A stretch of 64,000 nt of DNA from Massilia terrae (GCF_024753145.1 NZ_JANUGU010000001.1:1054001-1118000), one strand, 5' to 3'; positions 26,607 to 37,430 are shown, counted from the first letter of the stretch. Made by a program: numbers and translations. Notes: generated by a model from the sequence alone, not told the origin.

Positions 26607-27482
26607 TCACGAGTTCGGATTCCGCCTGGTGACATTCTCCAAAAACTCGGCCAACGGTGCCGGCAATCGACTCGCCTCGCCATCCTGCGGCAAGCGGTAG
26701 CGTGATCCCGCCGGCAGCAAGTGCAGCCGCACATCGATCAGCTCCGGCGTCTTGTGATCGTCGATCTCGGAGATGTTGGTGCTCATGTGCCGCCCGTCGA
26801 CGATGGTGACCGCGCCTTCACCCAGCACCTCGATGCCCACGCCGCGCTCCACCACCAGCGCCGTGTCCTCGTCGATGCCGATCCCTTGCAAGTAGGGATT
26901 GGCCGCGATGACGGACAGCAGCCGCGCGAGCCGCTGGCGTTCCGAGAAGTGCTGGTCGATGACGACTTTGTGCAGGAATCCCAGTCCCGCACCCAGGCTG
27001 ACCGCGCCTTTCTCCGGGCGGTCGGCCCGTCCGTGCGCCAGCATGTGGCCGGACATCGCCGACGCGCCGGCACTGGTGCCGCCGATGCAGACGCCGCGCA
27101 CCTTGAGCGCGGTGTGCATCTCCGCGTCGAGTGCAGTGCCGCCGACGAGCGCCAGCAGGCGTTTCTGGTCGCCGCCGGTCATGAAGATGCCGTCAGCCTC
27201 GCTGATGGCGCGGATGTGCTGTTCGTCGTTGGCGTCCTCGCGGCACTGCACGTTCAGGTGCACGCGCTGGCGCGCGCCAAGCTCGCCAAAAACGCGGTCG
27301 TAGTCGCTCCACTTCTCATCCGCGATGCCGCTGGCGGCCGTGATCACGACAATCCTGGCGTTGGCCCCGCCCGACAATTCGACAAAGCGCGCGAGGATCG
27401 CCTTGTCGTTCTCGAGGTCCTCGCCGCCGCCGATGATGACGAGGTGGCCGTGGCTCGCGGTGGTGTGGGATTCGGTCTTCAT
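26607..27482 (-). CDS. cphB: Cyanophycinase (S51 peptidase)
   Basis: 291 residues, the usual size for CphB. It is a serine exopeptidase that releases beta-Asp-Arg dipeptides from cyanophycin. The nucleophile Ser lies in CIGGTSAGASAMSG (about residue 135); around it are GIFMTGGDQKRLL, GLGFLHKVVIDQHFSERQRLARLL and GIGIDEDTALVV, all diagnostic of the family. It starts at 27482 with an ATGA overlap with the stop of the upstream isoaspartyl peptidase, so the pair is translationally coupled: CphB frees isodipeptides and the peptidase splits them. The C-terminus faces the CphA-like gene, 85 bases away. No signal peptide, so an intracellular enzyme. Confidence 0.93.
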   Translation of the reverse strand: MKTESHTTASHGHLVIIGGGEDLENDKAILARFVELSGGANARIVVITAASGIADEKWSDYDRVFGELGARQRVHLNVQCREDANDEQHIRAISEADGIFMTGGDQKRLLALVGGTALDAEMHTALKVRGVCIGGTSAGASAMSGHMLAHGRADRPEKGAVSLGAGLGFLHKVVIDQHFSERQRLARLLSVIAANPYLQGIGIDEDTALVVERGVGIEVLGEGAVTIVDGRHMSTNISEIDDHKTPELIDVRLHLLPAGSRYRLPQDGEASRLPAPLAEFLENVTRRNPNS

Positions 27483-28300
27483 TTCCCGATGATACGCGCG
27501 CTTGGCATGTCCCGGTTGCTGCAGCTCGCCGCTTCGTGGCGGCTGACGGCGATCAGGCCGATCGGGAAGCGCTTGTCGATCTGGTCGACGCCGCCGGTGG
27601 CGGCGACCGCGCCTTCCGGGCCGGCGTAGAACCCGGCGCCAACGATGGGCGTGTCGCCCACACGGCCGAGCAGGCTCGGCGCCGAGCCTCCGGTCGAGCC
27701 GGCAAGGGCGAACTGGCCGTCGCCATCGCGCACCACGGCGCCGACGGTGTCGCAGGCGGCGCATTCAGGCAGCTCGAGCGGGCTGTTGTAGTTCCAGAAA
27801 CGCAGGAAGGCGTGGTTATCGACGCCCGGCATGGCGGGGAGGGCGCCGGCCAGCTGATGCATGATGTTGCGGTGCGCGGCGCGCTGGCGTTCGGCTGGTC
27901 CCGGATGGGGCGACAGGCCGATCGCACGCGCCAGCCGGTCGGCGCCTTCCCCGGCCAGCAGGCAGTGCGGGGTTTCGGCCACCGAGCGCGCCAGCAGGAT
28001 CGGGTTCCTGACATCGCGCACGCAGGCCACCGCGCCGAGGCGGCCGCGGCTGTCCATCACGGATGCGTCCAGTTCGATGGTTTCGCCGTCGAGACCGACG
28101 ATGGCCCCGGTGCCGGCGTTGTAGCGTCCGTCGTCTTCGAGGGTGACCACGGCCGAGACGGCGGCGTCGAGGGCGTCGGCGCCTTCACGCAGGCGTTCCA
28201 GGCCGCGTGCGGCGGCGCGCTCGCAGCCGTCCTTGAGTTCACACGGCGCACCAGCTCCGCCGTGCACGACAATTGCCCATTCCACTTCAGTATTGCTCAT
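27479..28300 (-). CDS. iaaA: Isoaspartyl peptidase / L-asparaginase (Ntn hydrolase, T2)
   Basis: 273 residues. Cleaves beta-aspartyl dipeptides, including those released from cyanophycin, and can hydrolyse asparagine. Start AIVVHGGAGAP, core DDGRYNAGTGAIVGLDG, and the autocleavage site CDTVGAVVRDGDGQFALAGS (Thr nucleophile near residue 183), then STGG and RVGDTPIVGAGFYAG. It is somewhat shorter than E. coli IaaA (321). AAGGAG lies 12 bases before the ATG at 28300. It overlaps cphB by 4 bases and is its upstream partner; an inverted repeat TGTGCA-N7-TGCACA in the leader may be an operator. Confidence 0.92.
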   Translation of the reverse strand: MSNTEVEWAIVVHGGAGAPCELKDGCERAAARGLERLREGADALDAAVSAVVTLEDDGRYNAGTGAIVGLDGETIELDASVMDSRGRLGAVACVRDVRNPILLARSVAETPHCLLAGEGADRLARAIGLSPHPGPAERQRAAHRNIMHQLAGALPAMPGVDNHAFLRFWNYNSPLELPECAACDTVGAVVRDGDGQFALAGSTGGSAPSLLGRVGDTPIVGAGFYAGPEGAVAATGGVDQIDKRFPIGLIAVSRHEAASCSNRDMPSARIIGK

Positions 28301-28322
28301 GTTTCTACATCTCCTTGCTTCC

Positions 28323-28341
28323 TGTGCAATATCCCTGCACA
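28323..28341. promoter_or_regulatory. Dyad upstream of iaaA-cphB
   Basis: TGTGCA (28323-28328) and TGCACA (28336-28341) form a perfect dyad with a 7-base centre, 22 bases before the iaaA start. Position suits an operator of the degradation operon. No regulator gene is adjacent. Confidence 0.35.
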
Positions 28342-28443
28342 AGTCGATGCGCATTATGCAAAAGAGCAAGCACGACCGGCATCGGCTGGCGGGCCGTCTG
28401 GATGTAAGAGCAGGCTGACAAGGCGGCAGGGGCCGCGCGTGGC

Positions 28444-28893
28444 TCAGGACAGGAAGGAGGCGCCGCCCAGCTCGCGCCTCAGTTCGCGCGCCAGTTCCTG
28501 GCGGCGCGCGTCGGTGACGAAGGCGCCGATGGCGATGCGGGTGCCGCGCGATTCGATCTCGATCAGCGCGCGCCGGCTGGCGGGCGGCAGCACCCGCACC
28601 CAGTGAGGATCCAGGCGTATCCGTTCGGTGCGCCGGCCGCGCACCCGTTCGACCAGCAGGCAACGCTCGGACAGTGCGATGTGCTCGCAGTCGAGCGCGT
28701 GGCGCGCATAGTGTAACAGTGCGGCCCCCACTGCCGCCATCTCGACCAGCGCGAACGCGAGCACGATCCAGATGCCCGCGACGACAAAGACCAAGGCGAT
28801 GCCAAAGCTGCCCATACACAGCAGCAGGTAGGCACTGGCCAGCTGACGCGGCGTCAGCGAACAGTTGCGCTTGAGCAGCCATTCGCGCGTCAT
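28444..28893 (-). CDS. DUF2244 membrane protein
   Basis: 149 residues with two adjacent membrane helices (about 18-62: LASAYLLLCMGSFGIALVFV and WIVLAFALVEMAAVGAALL) followed by a soluble C-terminal domain with HALDCEHIALSERCLLVERV and RIRLDPHWVRV, the layout of DUF2244 proteins. Function unknown; members are often near cytochrome oxidase genes in Proteobacteria. It starts 10 bases after the ctaD stop and is surely cotranscribed with it, so a role in oxidase assembly or the respiratory membrane is plausible but inferred. Confidence 0.85.
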   Translation of the reverse strand: MTREWLLKRNCSLTPRQLASAYLLLCMGSFGIALVFVVAGIWIVLAFALVEMAAVGAALLHYARHALDCEHIALSERCLLVERVRGRRTERIRLDPHWVRVLPPASRRALIEIESRGTRIAIGAFVTDARRQELARELRRELGGASFLS

Positions 28894-28903
28894 GGCATCG
28901 CGC

Positions 28904-30499
28904 TCACTTGATCAGGGGCGGCTTCTCGAAGGTGTGGAAGGGCGCCGGGCTGGGCACCGTCCATTCCAGTCCTTCCGCACCGTCCCATGGCTTGGCCGGG
29001 GCCGGCGGCCCGCCGCGGATGTTGGGCAAGACGATGAACAGCAGCCAGTAGACCTGGGTCAGCCCGAACAGCCAGGCCGCGACCGAGACCAGCTCGTTGA
29101 AGTCGGTGAACTGGCTGGCATAGTCCGCGTAGCGGCGTGGCATGCCGGCCAGGCCGAGAAAATGCATGGGGAAGAAGGTGAGATTTACCCATAGCAGCGA
29201 GTTCCAGAAATGGAAGTGTGCGCGTTTCTCGTTGTACATGTGTCCGGTCCATTTCGGCACCCAGTAGTAATAGCCGGAAAATAAGGCGAACAGCGATCCC
29301 GCCACCAGTACATAGTGGAAGTGCGCCACCACGTAATAGGTATCCTGCATCTGGACGTCGATGGGCGCCACCGCGAGGATCAAGCCGGAAAAGCCGCCGA
29401 TCGTGAACACCCACAGGAAGCCCACCGCGAACAGCATTGGTGCTTCGAAGCTTAGCGCGCCTTTCCACATGGTGGCCACCCAATTGAATACCTTCACGCC
29501 GGTGGGGATAGCCACCAGCATGGTCGCGTACATGAAGAACAGCTGCGCCGTGACCGGCATGCCTGTCGTGAACATGTGGTGCGCCCAGACGATGAAGGAG
29601 ATGATCGCGATCGCGGCCGTCGCGTAGACCATCGAGGCATAGCCGAACAGGGGCTTGCGCGAGAACGCCGGGATCACTTGCGAGATGATGCCGAAGCCGG
29701 GCAGGATCATGATGTAGACCTCGGGATGCCCGAAGAACCAGAAGATGTGCTGGAACATGACCGGGTCGCCGCCGCCGGCCGCGTTGAAGAAAGTGGTGTC
29801 GAAATGGCGGTCCGTCAGCACCATGGTGACCGCGGTGGCCAGTACCGGCATCACGGCGATCAGCAGATAGGCCGTGATCAGCCAGGTCCAGCAGAACATG
29901 GGCATCCGCATCAGGTGCAGGCCCGGCGCCCGCATGTTCAGGATGGTGGTGATGATGTTGATGGCGCCCATGATCGATGACGCGCCCATCATGTGCACGG
30001 CGAAGATCGTCATGTCCATCCCCGGGCCCATCTGTACCGACAGCGGCGGATACATGGTCCAGCCGGAACCGGGCGCACCGCCGGCGACGAAGAAGGAGGT
30101 CACCAGCAGCAGCGCCGCGGGCGGCAGTAGCCAGAACGAGAAGTTGTTCATGCGCGCGAACGCCATGTCCGCCGCGCCGACTTGCAGCGGGACCATCCAG
30201 TTGGCGAAGCCGACGAAGGCCGGCATGATCGCGCCGAAGATCATGATGAGGCCGTGCATGCCGACGAACTGGTTGTAGAGCTCCGGCTGGACGAATTGCA
30301 GGCCGGGCCGGAACAGCTCCAGCCGGATCAGCATGGCCAGCGCGCCGCCGATCATCAGCATGGTGACGGAGAAGAACAGGTAGAGCGTGCCGATGTCCTT
30401 GTGATTGGTGGCGAACAGCCAGCGGCGCCAGCCATGCGGATGCGCGGCCGCGCCTTCGCCGTGGACGAGATCTGGGCTGCCGGTGCTTGTGCCCGCCAT
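28904..30499 (-). CDS. ctaD: Cytochrome c oxidase subunit I, aa3 type
   Basis: 531 residues, 12 membrane helices. The catalytic subunit that reduces O2 and pumps protons. Visible ligands: heme a His in GMHGLIMIFGAIMP and in VVAHFHYVLVAG, CuB His in FFGHPEVYIMILP (with the cross-linked Tyr) and VWAHHMFTTGM, D-channel Asp in GAADMAFARMNN, and K-channel Thr/Lys in ATMLVAIPTGVKVFNW. The start at 30499 (MAGTSTGSP) has AAGGGA upstream. The gene is unusual in being alone: subunit II (ctaC) is not upstream, and ctaG/ctaE are not downstream; only a DUF2244 gene follows. The partner subunits must be encoded elsewhere. Confidence 0.95.
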   Translation of the reverse strand: MAGTSTGSPDLVHGEGAAAHPHGWRRWLFATNHKDIGTLYLFFSVTMLMIGGALAMLIRLELFRPGLQFVQPELYNQFVGMHGLIMIFGAIMPAFVGFANWMVPLQVGAADMAFARMNNFSFWLLPPAALLLVTSFFVAGGAPGSGWTMYPPLSVQMGPGMDMTIFAVHMMGASSIMGAINIITTILNMRAPGLHLMRMPMFCWTWLITAYLLIAVMPVLATAVTMVLTDRHFDTTFFNAAGGGDPVMFQHIFWFFGHPEVYIMILPGFGIISQVIPAFSRKPLFGYASMVYATAAIAIISFIVWAHHMFTTGMPVTAQLFFMYATMLVAIPTGVKVFNWVATMWKGALSFEAPMLFAVGFLWVFTIGGFSGLILAVAPIDVQMQDTYYVVAHFHYVLVAGSLFALFSGYYYWVPKWTGHMYNEKRAHFHFWNSLLWVNLTFFPMHFLGLAGMPRRYADYASQFTDFNELVSVAAWLFGLTQVYWLLFIVLPNIRGGPPAPAKPWDGAEGLEWTVPSPAPFHTFEKPPLIK

Positions 30500-30703
30500 C
30501 GCGCGTTCCCTTCGCCGTTTCAACTTTCGCGGACTATAGCGCGGCTCGGGGCAGCACGATTGGCACGGTGCGCCTGGCGTGAGCCAGCTCAAGCGCCACC
30601 AACAGCGATGAAACTTCGCCCTTAAGTGACCGTCGCTCCCAAATTAGCTCATCCGTTGCGCCCCGAATCTGGTAACATGACGCCCCTTTTTCGAAAGACA
30701 TTC

Positions 30704-31954
30704 ATGGCCCAGGCTTGCGGCGTCGATTTCGGCACTTCCAATTCCACCGTCGGCTGGTCGCGTCCCGGCCAGCCGGCGCTGCTGGCACTGGAAGACGGCA
30801 AGCCGACCCTGCCGTCGGCGGTGTTCTTCAATGCCGATGACGACAGCGTCCACTACGGCCGCGCCGCCCTGGCCGAGTATCTGGAAGGCTACGAAGGCCG
30901 CCTGATGCGCTCGCTCAAGAGCCTGCTCGGCACCAGCCTGATCGAAGGCCAGACCGAGGTCGCCGGCCGCGCCTTGCCTTTTCGGCAATTGCTGTCGCAG
31001 TTTATCGGCGAGCTGAAGCGGCGCGCCGAGCGCGAGGCCGGGCGCGGCTTCCGCCAGGCCGTGTTCGGCCGCCCGGTGTTCTTCGTCGACGGCGACCCGG
31101 ATGCGGACCGGCTGGCGGAAGACACCTTGTCCGGCATCGCGCGCGCCGTCGGCTTCGAGGAGATCGGCTTCCAGTACGAACCGATCGCCGCCGCCTTCGA
31201 CTATGAATCGCGGATCGAGCGCGAGGAACTGGTGCTGGTGGCCGACATCGGCGGCGGCACCTCGGACTTCTCGCTGGTGCGGCTGGCGCCGGAACGCGCG
31301 GCACGGGTCGAGCGCCGCGACGACATCCTGGCCAGCGGCGGCGTGCACATCGGCGGCACGGATTTCGATAAATACCTGAACCTGGCCGCCGCGATGCCGC
31401 TGCTCGGCTATGGCAGCATGCTGCTGTCCGGCGCTCAAGTGCCATCGAGCTATTACTTCAACCTGGCGACCTGGCACACCATCAACCAGGCCTACACCCG
31501 CAAGAGCATCGCCCAGCTCGACGAACTGGTGCGCGATGCCGCCGAGCCCGCCAAGCTGCAGCGCCTGCGCCGCCTGGTCGAAGAGCGCGCCGGCCACTGG
31601 CTGGCGATGCGCATGGAAGAGGGCAAGATCGCCCTGTCCACCAACGCCACGGTGGAGCTCGACCTCGACCGGCTCGACCCGGCCGCGGTCCTGACGGTGA
31701 CCCGGGCGCAATTCGACGAGGCTGCCGCCGGCCTGGTCGATTCCGTTGCCGCCACCGTCGCCACCTTGCTGGCCGAAGCGGCGGTCCGCCCCGAGCAGGT
31801 CGACACGATCTTCTTCACCGGCGGTTCCAGTGGCGTGGCTTCGCTGCGCGCCCGCATCGCCGCGCTGTTGCCGGACGCGCGCAAGGTCGAAGGCGACCTG
31901 TTCGGCAGCATCGGCGCCGGCCTCGCGCTCGACGCCGCGCGCCGCTTCGGGTGA
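30704..31954 (+). CDS. Hsp70-family protein, YegD-like
   Basis: 416 residues with only the actin-like ATPase half of Hsp70: phosphate-1 loop GVDFGTSNSTVGW (residues 6-18), phosphate-2 LVADIGGGTSDFSLVRL (about 180), adenosine loop TIFFTGGSSGVASLRARI, and SIGAGLAL at the end. No peptide-binding beta domain is present, as in E. coli YegD. Probably an ATP-dependent protein of unknown partner in the cytoplasm. The start at 30704 (MAQACGVDFG) is chosen because the family begins right before the first loop; an ATG at 30677 is possible. An exonuclease gene overlaps its stop. Confidence 0.88.
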   Translation: MAQACGVDFGTSNSTVGWSRPGQPALLALEDGKPTLPSAVFFNADDDSVHYGRAALAEYLEGYEGRLMRSLKSLLGTSLIEGQTEVAGRALPFRQLLSQFIGELKRRAEREAGRGFRQAVFGRPVFFVDGDPDADRLAEDTLSGIARAVGFEEIGFQYEPIAAAFDYESRIEREELVLVADIGGGTSDFSLVRLAPERAARVERRDDILASGGVHIGGTDFDKYLNLAAAMPLLGYGSMLLSGAQVPSSYYFNLATWHTINQAYTRKSIAQLDELVRDAAEPAKLQRLRRLVEERAGHWLAMRMEEGKIALSTNATVELDLDRLDPAAVLTVTRAQFDEAAAGLVDSVAATVATLLAEAAVRPEQVDTIFFTGGSSGVASLRARIAALLPDARKVEGDLFGSIGAGLALDAARRFG

Positions 31955-32607
31955 GCGGCATGAGCGTTTTCGACCGTCCGATCGTCATGCTCGACTTCGA
32001 GACCACCGGCCTGTCGCCGGCGCTGGGCGACCGCATCACCGAAGTGGCCGCGCTGCGCATCGTCGGCGGGCGTATCGAAGAACGCTTTGTGTCGCTGGTC
32101 AATTGCGGCGTGCGCATCCCATCCTTCATCACCGCGCTGACCGGCATTTCGCAGGAAATGGTCGACCGCGCGCCGCCGGCGGCCGACGTGGTGCCGCGCT
32201 TGCTCGACTTCATCGGCGGCGACACGCTGGCCGCGCACAACGCCAGCTTCGACGAGAAATTCCTGGTGGCCGAGGGAGAACGCCTGGGCCGTGGCTGCGG
32301 CCACGCCCATCTGGTCTGTTCGCTCAAGCTGTCGCGCCGCGTGTTTCCGGGCTTGCCGAGCTACAAGCTGGGCCAGCTGTCGGGCCGGCTCGGCATCGCC
32401 TTCCGGAGCGCCGCGCACCGGGCCGAGGCCGACGCCGAAGTCGCGGCCGAGGTGCTGATCCACATTGGCCGCCACATCGGGCGCGAATATGGCTTGCCCC
32501 GGATCGAGCCGGCGATGCTGGCGGCGGTGAACAAAGTGGCAGCAGCGAAAGTGCCCACCTGGCTGGGCAAGTACGCCGCAGAAAAAAACGCCGCTGCGCC
32601 TGCCTGA
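31951..32607 (+). CDS. 3'-5' exonuclease, DEDDh (DnaQ-like)
   Basis: 218 residues from the GTG at 31951, which overlaps the stop of the Hsp70-like gene (GTGA); an ATG at 31960 is the alternative. Exo I motif MLDFETTGLSP (about 13-23), Exo II AHNASFDEKFLV (about 93), Exo III HRAEADAEVAAEVLIHI (about 150) mark it as a DnaQ-superfamily nuclease. It is distinct from the true dnaQ at 7605: shorter C-terminal tail, no polymerase-binding region. Such proteins serve in DNA repair or RNA trimming; the substrate is unknown. Ends before a strong terminator. Confidence 0.88.
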   Translation: MSGMSVFDRPIVMLDFETTGLSPALGDRITEVAALRIVGGRIEERFVSLVNCGVRIPSFITALTGISQEMVDRAPPAADVVPRLLDFIGGDTLAAHNASFDEKFLVAEGERLGRGCGHAHLVCSLKLSRRVFPGLPSYKLGQLSGRLGIAFRSAAHRAEADAEVAAEVLIHIGRHIGREYGLPRIEPAMLAAVNKVAAAKVPTWLGKYAAEKNAAAPA

Positions 32608-32627
32608 GCCGCGCCAATTCCTTCCAT

Positions 32628-32655
32628 TATCCGCCGCAAAACGGCGGATTTTTTA
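32628..32655 (+). terminator. Intrinsic terminator after exonuclease gene
   Basis: CCGCCG (32631-32636), loop CAAAA, CGGCGG (32642-32647), then ATTTTTT. Confidence 0.9.
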
Positions 32656-32797
32656 TGCGCTGTGGGTCGTACGATTGTGCGCAGTCAAACGCCGCGCAGG
32701 ATCACGCACTTAAAATTTTATCAATAGTCTTCAGGCCGCCAGGCCCGAACGGCCGGATATTTCTCGCGTTTTCAACGGCTTCGAGCCGGAGGAACAG

Positions 32798-34189
32798 ATG
32801 AATCGCCAGCACATCTCTCGCGAAGCCCATCACCAGACCTATGTGTGGTTCCGCCAGGCCGCCGAGCAGGGAGATCCTTATGCGCAATTCAACCTCGGAC
32901 TGATGTACAAACGCGGCGATGGCATCGACCGCGACGACGCGCGCGCCTTCAAGTGGCTGCGCCTCGCCGCGCGGCAGGGCATCGCCTTCGCCCAGAACCA
33001 TCTCGGCGCCATGTATTACAACGGGCGCGGCACCGGCCAGAACGACAACGCGGCGGCTTACTGGTTCCGGCGCGCCGCTGAACAGGGCGATGCATCGGCC
33101 CAGCAGAACCTCGGCCAGATGTACAAGAACGGCCGGGGCCTGGCCGCCAACGCCGAACTGGCCCTGGCCTGGTTCTACCGCGCGGCGGAGCAGGGCGTGG
33201 CCAGCGCCCAGGCCCTGCTGGCCGAATGCTACTTGCACGGCTTTGGCGCCGCCATCAACTTTCCGCTGGCGATGGCGTGGTTTCGCAAGGCGGCGGTGCA
33301 GGGCAACGCGCGGGCCCAGCTCAATCTCGGCCTGATGTACAAGCGTGGCCAGGGCGTGGAGGGCAACGATGCCCAGGCCCTGTGCTGGTTTCGCCAGGCG
33401 GCCGCGCAAGGCGATGCGGTCGCGCAGCGGCAGCTCGGGCTGGCCTATGGCGAGGGCCAGGGCGTCAAGGCCGATCCGCTACGCGCCTTCGCCTGGCTCC
33501 AGCGCGCCGGTGAGCAGGGCGACAAGGACGCCCAGTTTTCGCTCGCCCTGATGCTCGCGCATGGCGAAGGCGTGGAGCGAGACGAGGCGCGGGCGCTCAC
33601 CTGGTACTTGCGCGCGGCCGACCAGGGGCACGTGCTGGCGCAGTACAACCTTGGGAATATGTATGCCAACGGCACCGGCACCGCGCGCGACCCCTTGCGC
33701 GCGCTGGACTGGTACCGGCGCGCGGCGGAGCAGGGCGCGGCCAACGCGCAATTCAACCTCGGTGTCATCTTCGCCAACGGCCAGGGCGTGCCCCGTGACG
33801 AAGAAGAGGCCGCCTATTGGTACAGGCTCGCCGCCGAACAGGGCGATGCCAGCGCCCAGAACAACCTCGGGGTCATGTACGCCAACGGCCAGGGCGTGCC
33901 GCATGACGACGCCATGGCCGTGTTCTGGTACGAGCAGGCAGCCGAGCAGGGCCATGCGCTGGCCCAGTACAACCTCGGCGGCATGTACGGCAGCGGGCGC
34001 GGCGTGGCGCGCGACAAGGTGCGCTCCTACATGTGGATGCTGCTTGCCGCCGATGCGGGCGACGAGACCGCCAGCACCAACAAGAGCATCGTCGCGCGCC
34101 GCCTGTCGCCGGCCGAAATCGGCTGGGCCCTCGACATGTCGCGCGACTGGCAGATCGCCCACCGCCGCCTCGAACGCCGCCCGGACTAA
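32798..34189 (+). CDS. Sel1-like repeat protein
   Basis: 463 residues made almost entirely of Sel1-type repeats: eleven good units of about 36 residues, each around AEQGDASAQNNLGVMYANGQGV, plus a degenerate twelfth, stacking into an alpha-solenoid. Such proteins are adaptor scaffolds for protein-protein contacts in signalling and cell envelope processes. No signal peptide or membrane helix is present, so it is predicted to be cytoplasmic, unlike many secreted Sel1 proteins. The start has GGAGGA 5 bases before the ATG, and a preceding T-rich segment follows a terminator, so it has its own promoter. Long internal similarity makes it liable to repeat-number change. Confidence 0.9.
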   Translation: MNRQHISREAHHQTYVWFRQAAEQGDPYAQFNLGLMYKRGDGIDRDDARAFKWLRLAARQGIAFAQNHLGAMYYNGRGTGQNDNAAAYWFRRAAEQGDASAQQNLGQMYKNGRGLAANAELALAWFYRAAEQGVASAQALLAECYLHGFGAAINFPLAMAWFRKAAVQGNARAQLNLGLMYKRGQGVEGNDAQALCWFRQAAAQGDAVAQRQLGLAYGEGQGVKADPLRAFAWLQRAGEQGDKDAQFSLALMLAHGEGVERDEARALTWYLRAADQGHVLAQYNLGNMYANGTGTARDPLRALDWYRRAAEQGAANAQFNLGVIFANGQGVPRDEEEAAYWYRLAAEQGDASAQNNLGVMYANGQGVPHDDAMAVFWYEQAAEQGHALAQYNLGGMYGSGRGVARDKVRSYMWMLLAADAGDETASTNKSIVARRLSPAEIGWALDMSRDWQIAHRRLERRPD

Positions 34190-34201
34190 GCGCTCAAGAG
34201 T

Positions 34202-34287
34202 CAACAATTGTCGGTGTCACCAACAATTGTTTGCGGCACCCGTCACTCTAGCGCAGGCCGGGGCCCATGCTGAGCGCGATCGTCCCG
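34202..34287. repeat. Short direct repeat and truncated REP-like element
   Basis: CAACAATTGT occurs at 34202-34211 and again at 34221-34230. A partial class A repeat follows (GCGCAGGCCGGGGCCCATGC, then TGAGCGCGATCG, 34251-34282): the left inner edge CCCATGCTGAG is kept, the right hairpin is missing. It lies between the Sel1 and prolyl oligopeptidase genes. Confidence 0.5.
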
Positions 34288-34378
34288 CCGCGCCCTTTGC
34301 CGCAGATGTCCCGTCAAGACATTTCGCGCTATCATGCCCAGCGGCAGCACCCATCATTTCCACGAGAAAGAGAACAAT

Positions 34379-36523
<2,145 letters not shown>

Positions 36524-36532
36524 GTAGCAGCA

Positions 36533-36632
36533 CGTCGTTCCCGCGCAGGCGGGACCCATGCTGGGCGCGCGCGCACGCGGCTCCTGCCCGGCGACGCAGC
36601 TTGTCCATGGGTTCCGCCTGCGCGGGAACGAC
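36533..36632. repeat. REP-like two-hairpin element, class A variant
   Basis: Outer hairpins GTCGTTCCCGCGCAGGCGGG and its mirror ending GCGGGAACGAC, with inner edges ACCCATGCTGGG and GTCCATGGGTTCC. It lies between convergent genes (prolyl oligopeptidase and the XRE-cupin regulator). Confidence 0.75.
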
Positions 36633-36660
36633 GGTCCCCAGGTGTGTGGTCCCGATCAGA

Positions 36661-37236
36661 TCAGCGGTGCACCACCACCAGCAAGCCCTTCGCCTCGGTC
36701 TTCCCCACATTCCGGATCACATGGTCCTGATCCGCCGGATACCTCGCGGTCGCCCCCATCTTGACCTTGCGCTTGCTGGACCCGACCTCCACTTCCAGCG
36801 ACCCATGCAGCACGGTCAGGTGCTCATTGGTCCCAGGATCATGCGCCTGTGAGGCCAGTTCGCCACCCGGCGCCAGGGTCAGCTCATACCACTCGTACTT
36901 TCCCGCCAGTTCCATCGGCCCCAGGATGCGCAACACATAACCCGCATGCTGCCCGGGCAGGGTAGGCGTCTCGTGCGCCTCCAGCACCCGGATGGTGTCG
37001 ACCTCGCGCGGTTCCGCAGCCAGCAGCTCGCCGATCCCGACCCCCAGCGCATTGGCCAGCCGCCAGGTGATCGCAATGGTCGGGTTCGCCTTCTCCCGCT
37101 CGATCTGCGACAGCATCGATTTCGACACGCCGGCGATGCGCGACAGGTCTTCCAGGGTCAGCCCGCGCTCCAGGCGCAGCCGCTGCAAGGTGGCGCCGAC
37201 CTCGGGTGGCGCATTGGTGTTCAGGGTGGTTTTCAT
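36661..37236 (-). CDS. XRE-cupin transcriptional regulator
   Basis: 191 residues: an N-terminal helix-turn-helix (about 12-66, LQRLRLERGLTLEDLSRIAG, SKSMLSQIEREKANPTI) and a C-terminal cupin (about 110-190, APGGELASQAHDPGTNEHL, DQDHVIRNVGKTEA), the layout of the PuuR/SutR type. The cupin probably binds a small metabolite. It is divergent from kbl-tdh-sdaA (194 bases apart), so control of threonine/glycine degradation is likely by context. The ATG at 37236 is preferred over an in-frame TTG at 37248; neither has a clear ribosome site. Confidence 0.9.
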   Translation of the reverse strand: MKTTLNTNAPPEVGATLQRLRLERGLTLEDLSRIAGVSKSMLSQIEREKANPTIAITWRLANALGVGIGELLAAEPREVDTIRVLEAHETPTLPGQHAGYVLRILGPMELAGKYEWYELTLAPGGELASQAHDPGTNEHLTVLHGSLEVEVGSSKRKVKMGATARYPADQDHVIRNVGKTEAKGLLVVVHR

Positions 37237-37430
37237 AGACGACGGCAAAAATCCATATCTGCTAACCTGAAGAACTTGCCAAGTTCAACAGCCGGGCGTA
37301 AGATCCATTATATTGAATTCGAGTTCGACATAACGGAAAACGAATAAGCCGCCGAACCCGATTGATATTTTGTCAAATTACAGCATCGGACAACCGTCGG
37401 TCAAGCCGGCATCGAGACGAGGGAAATGAA

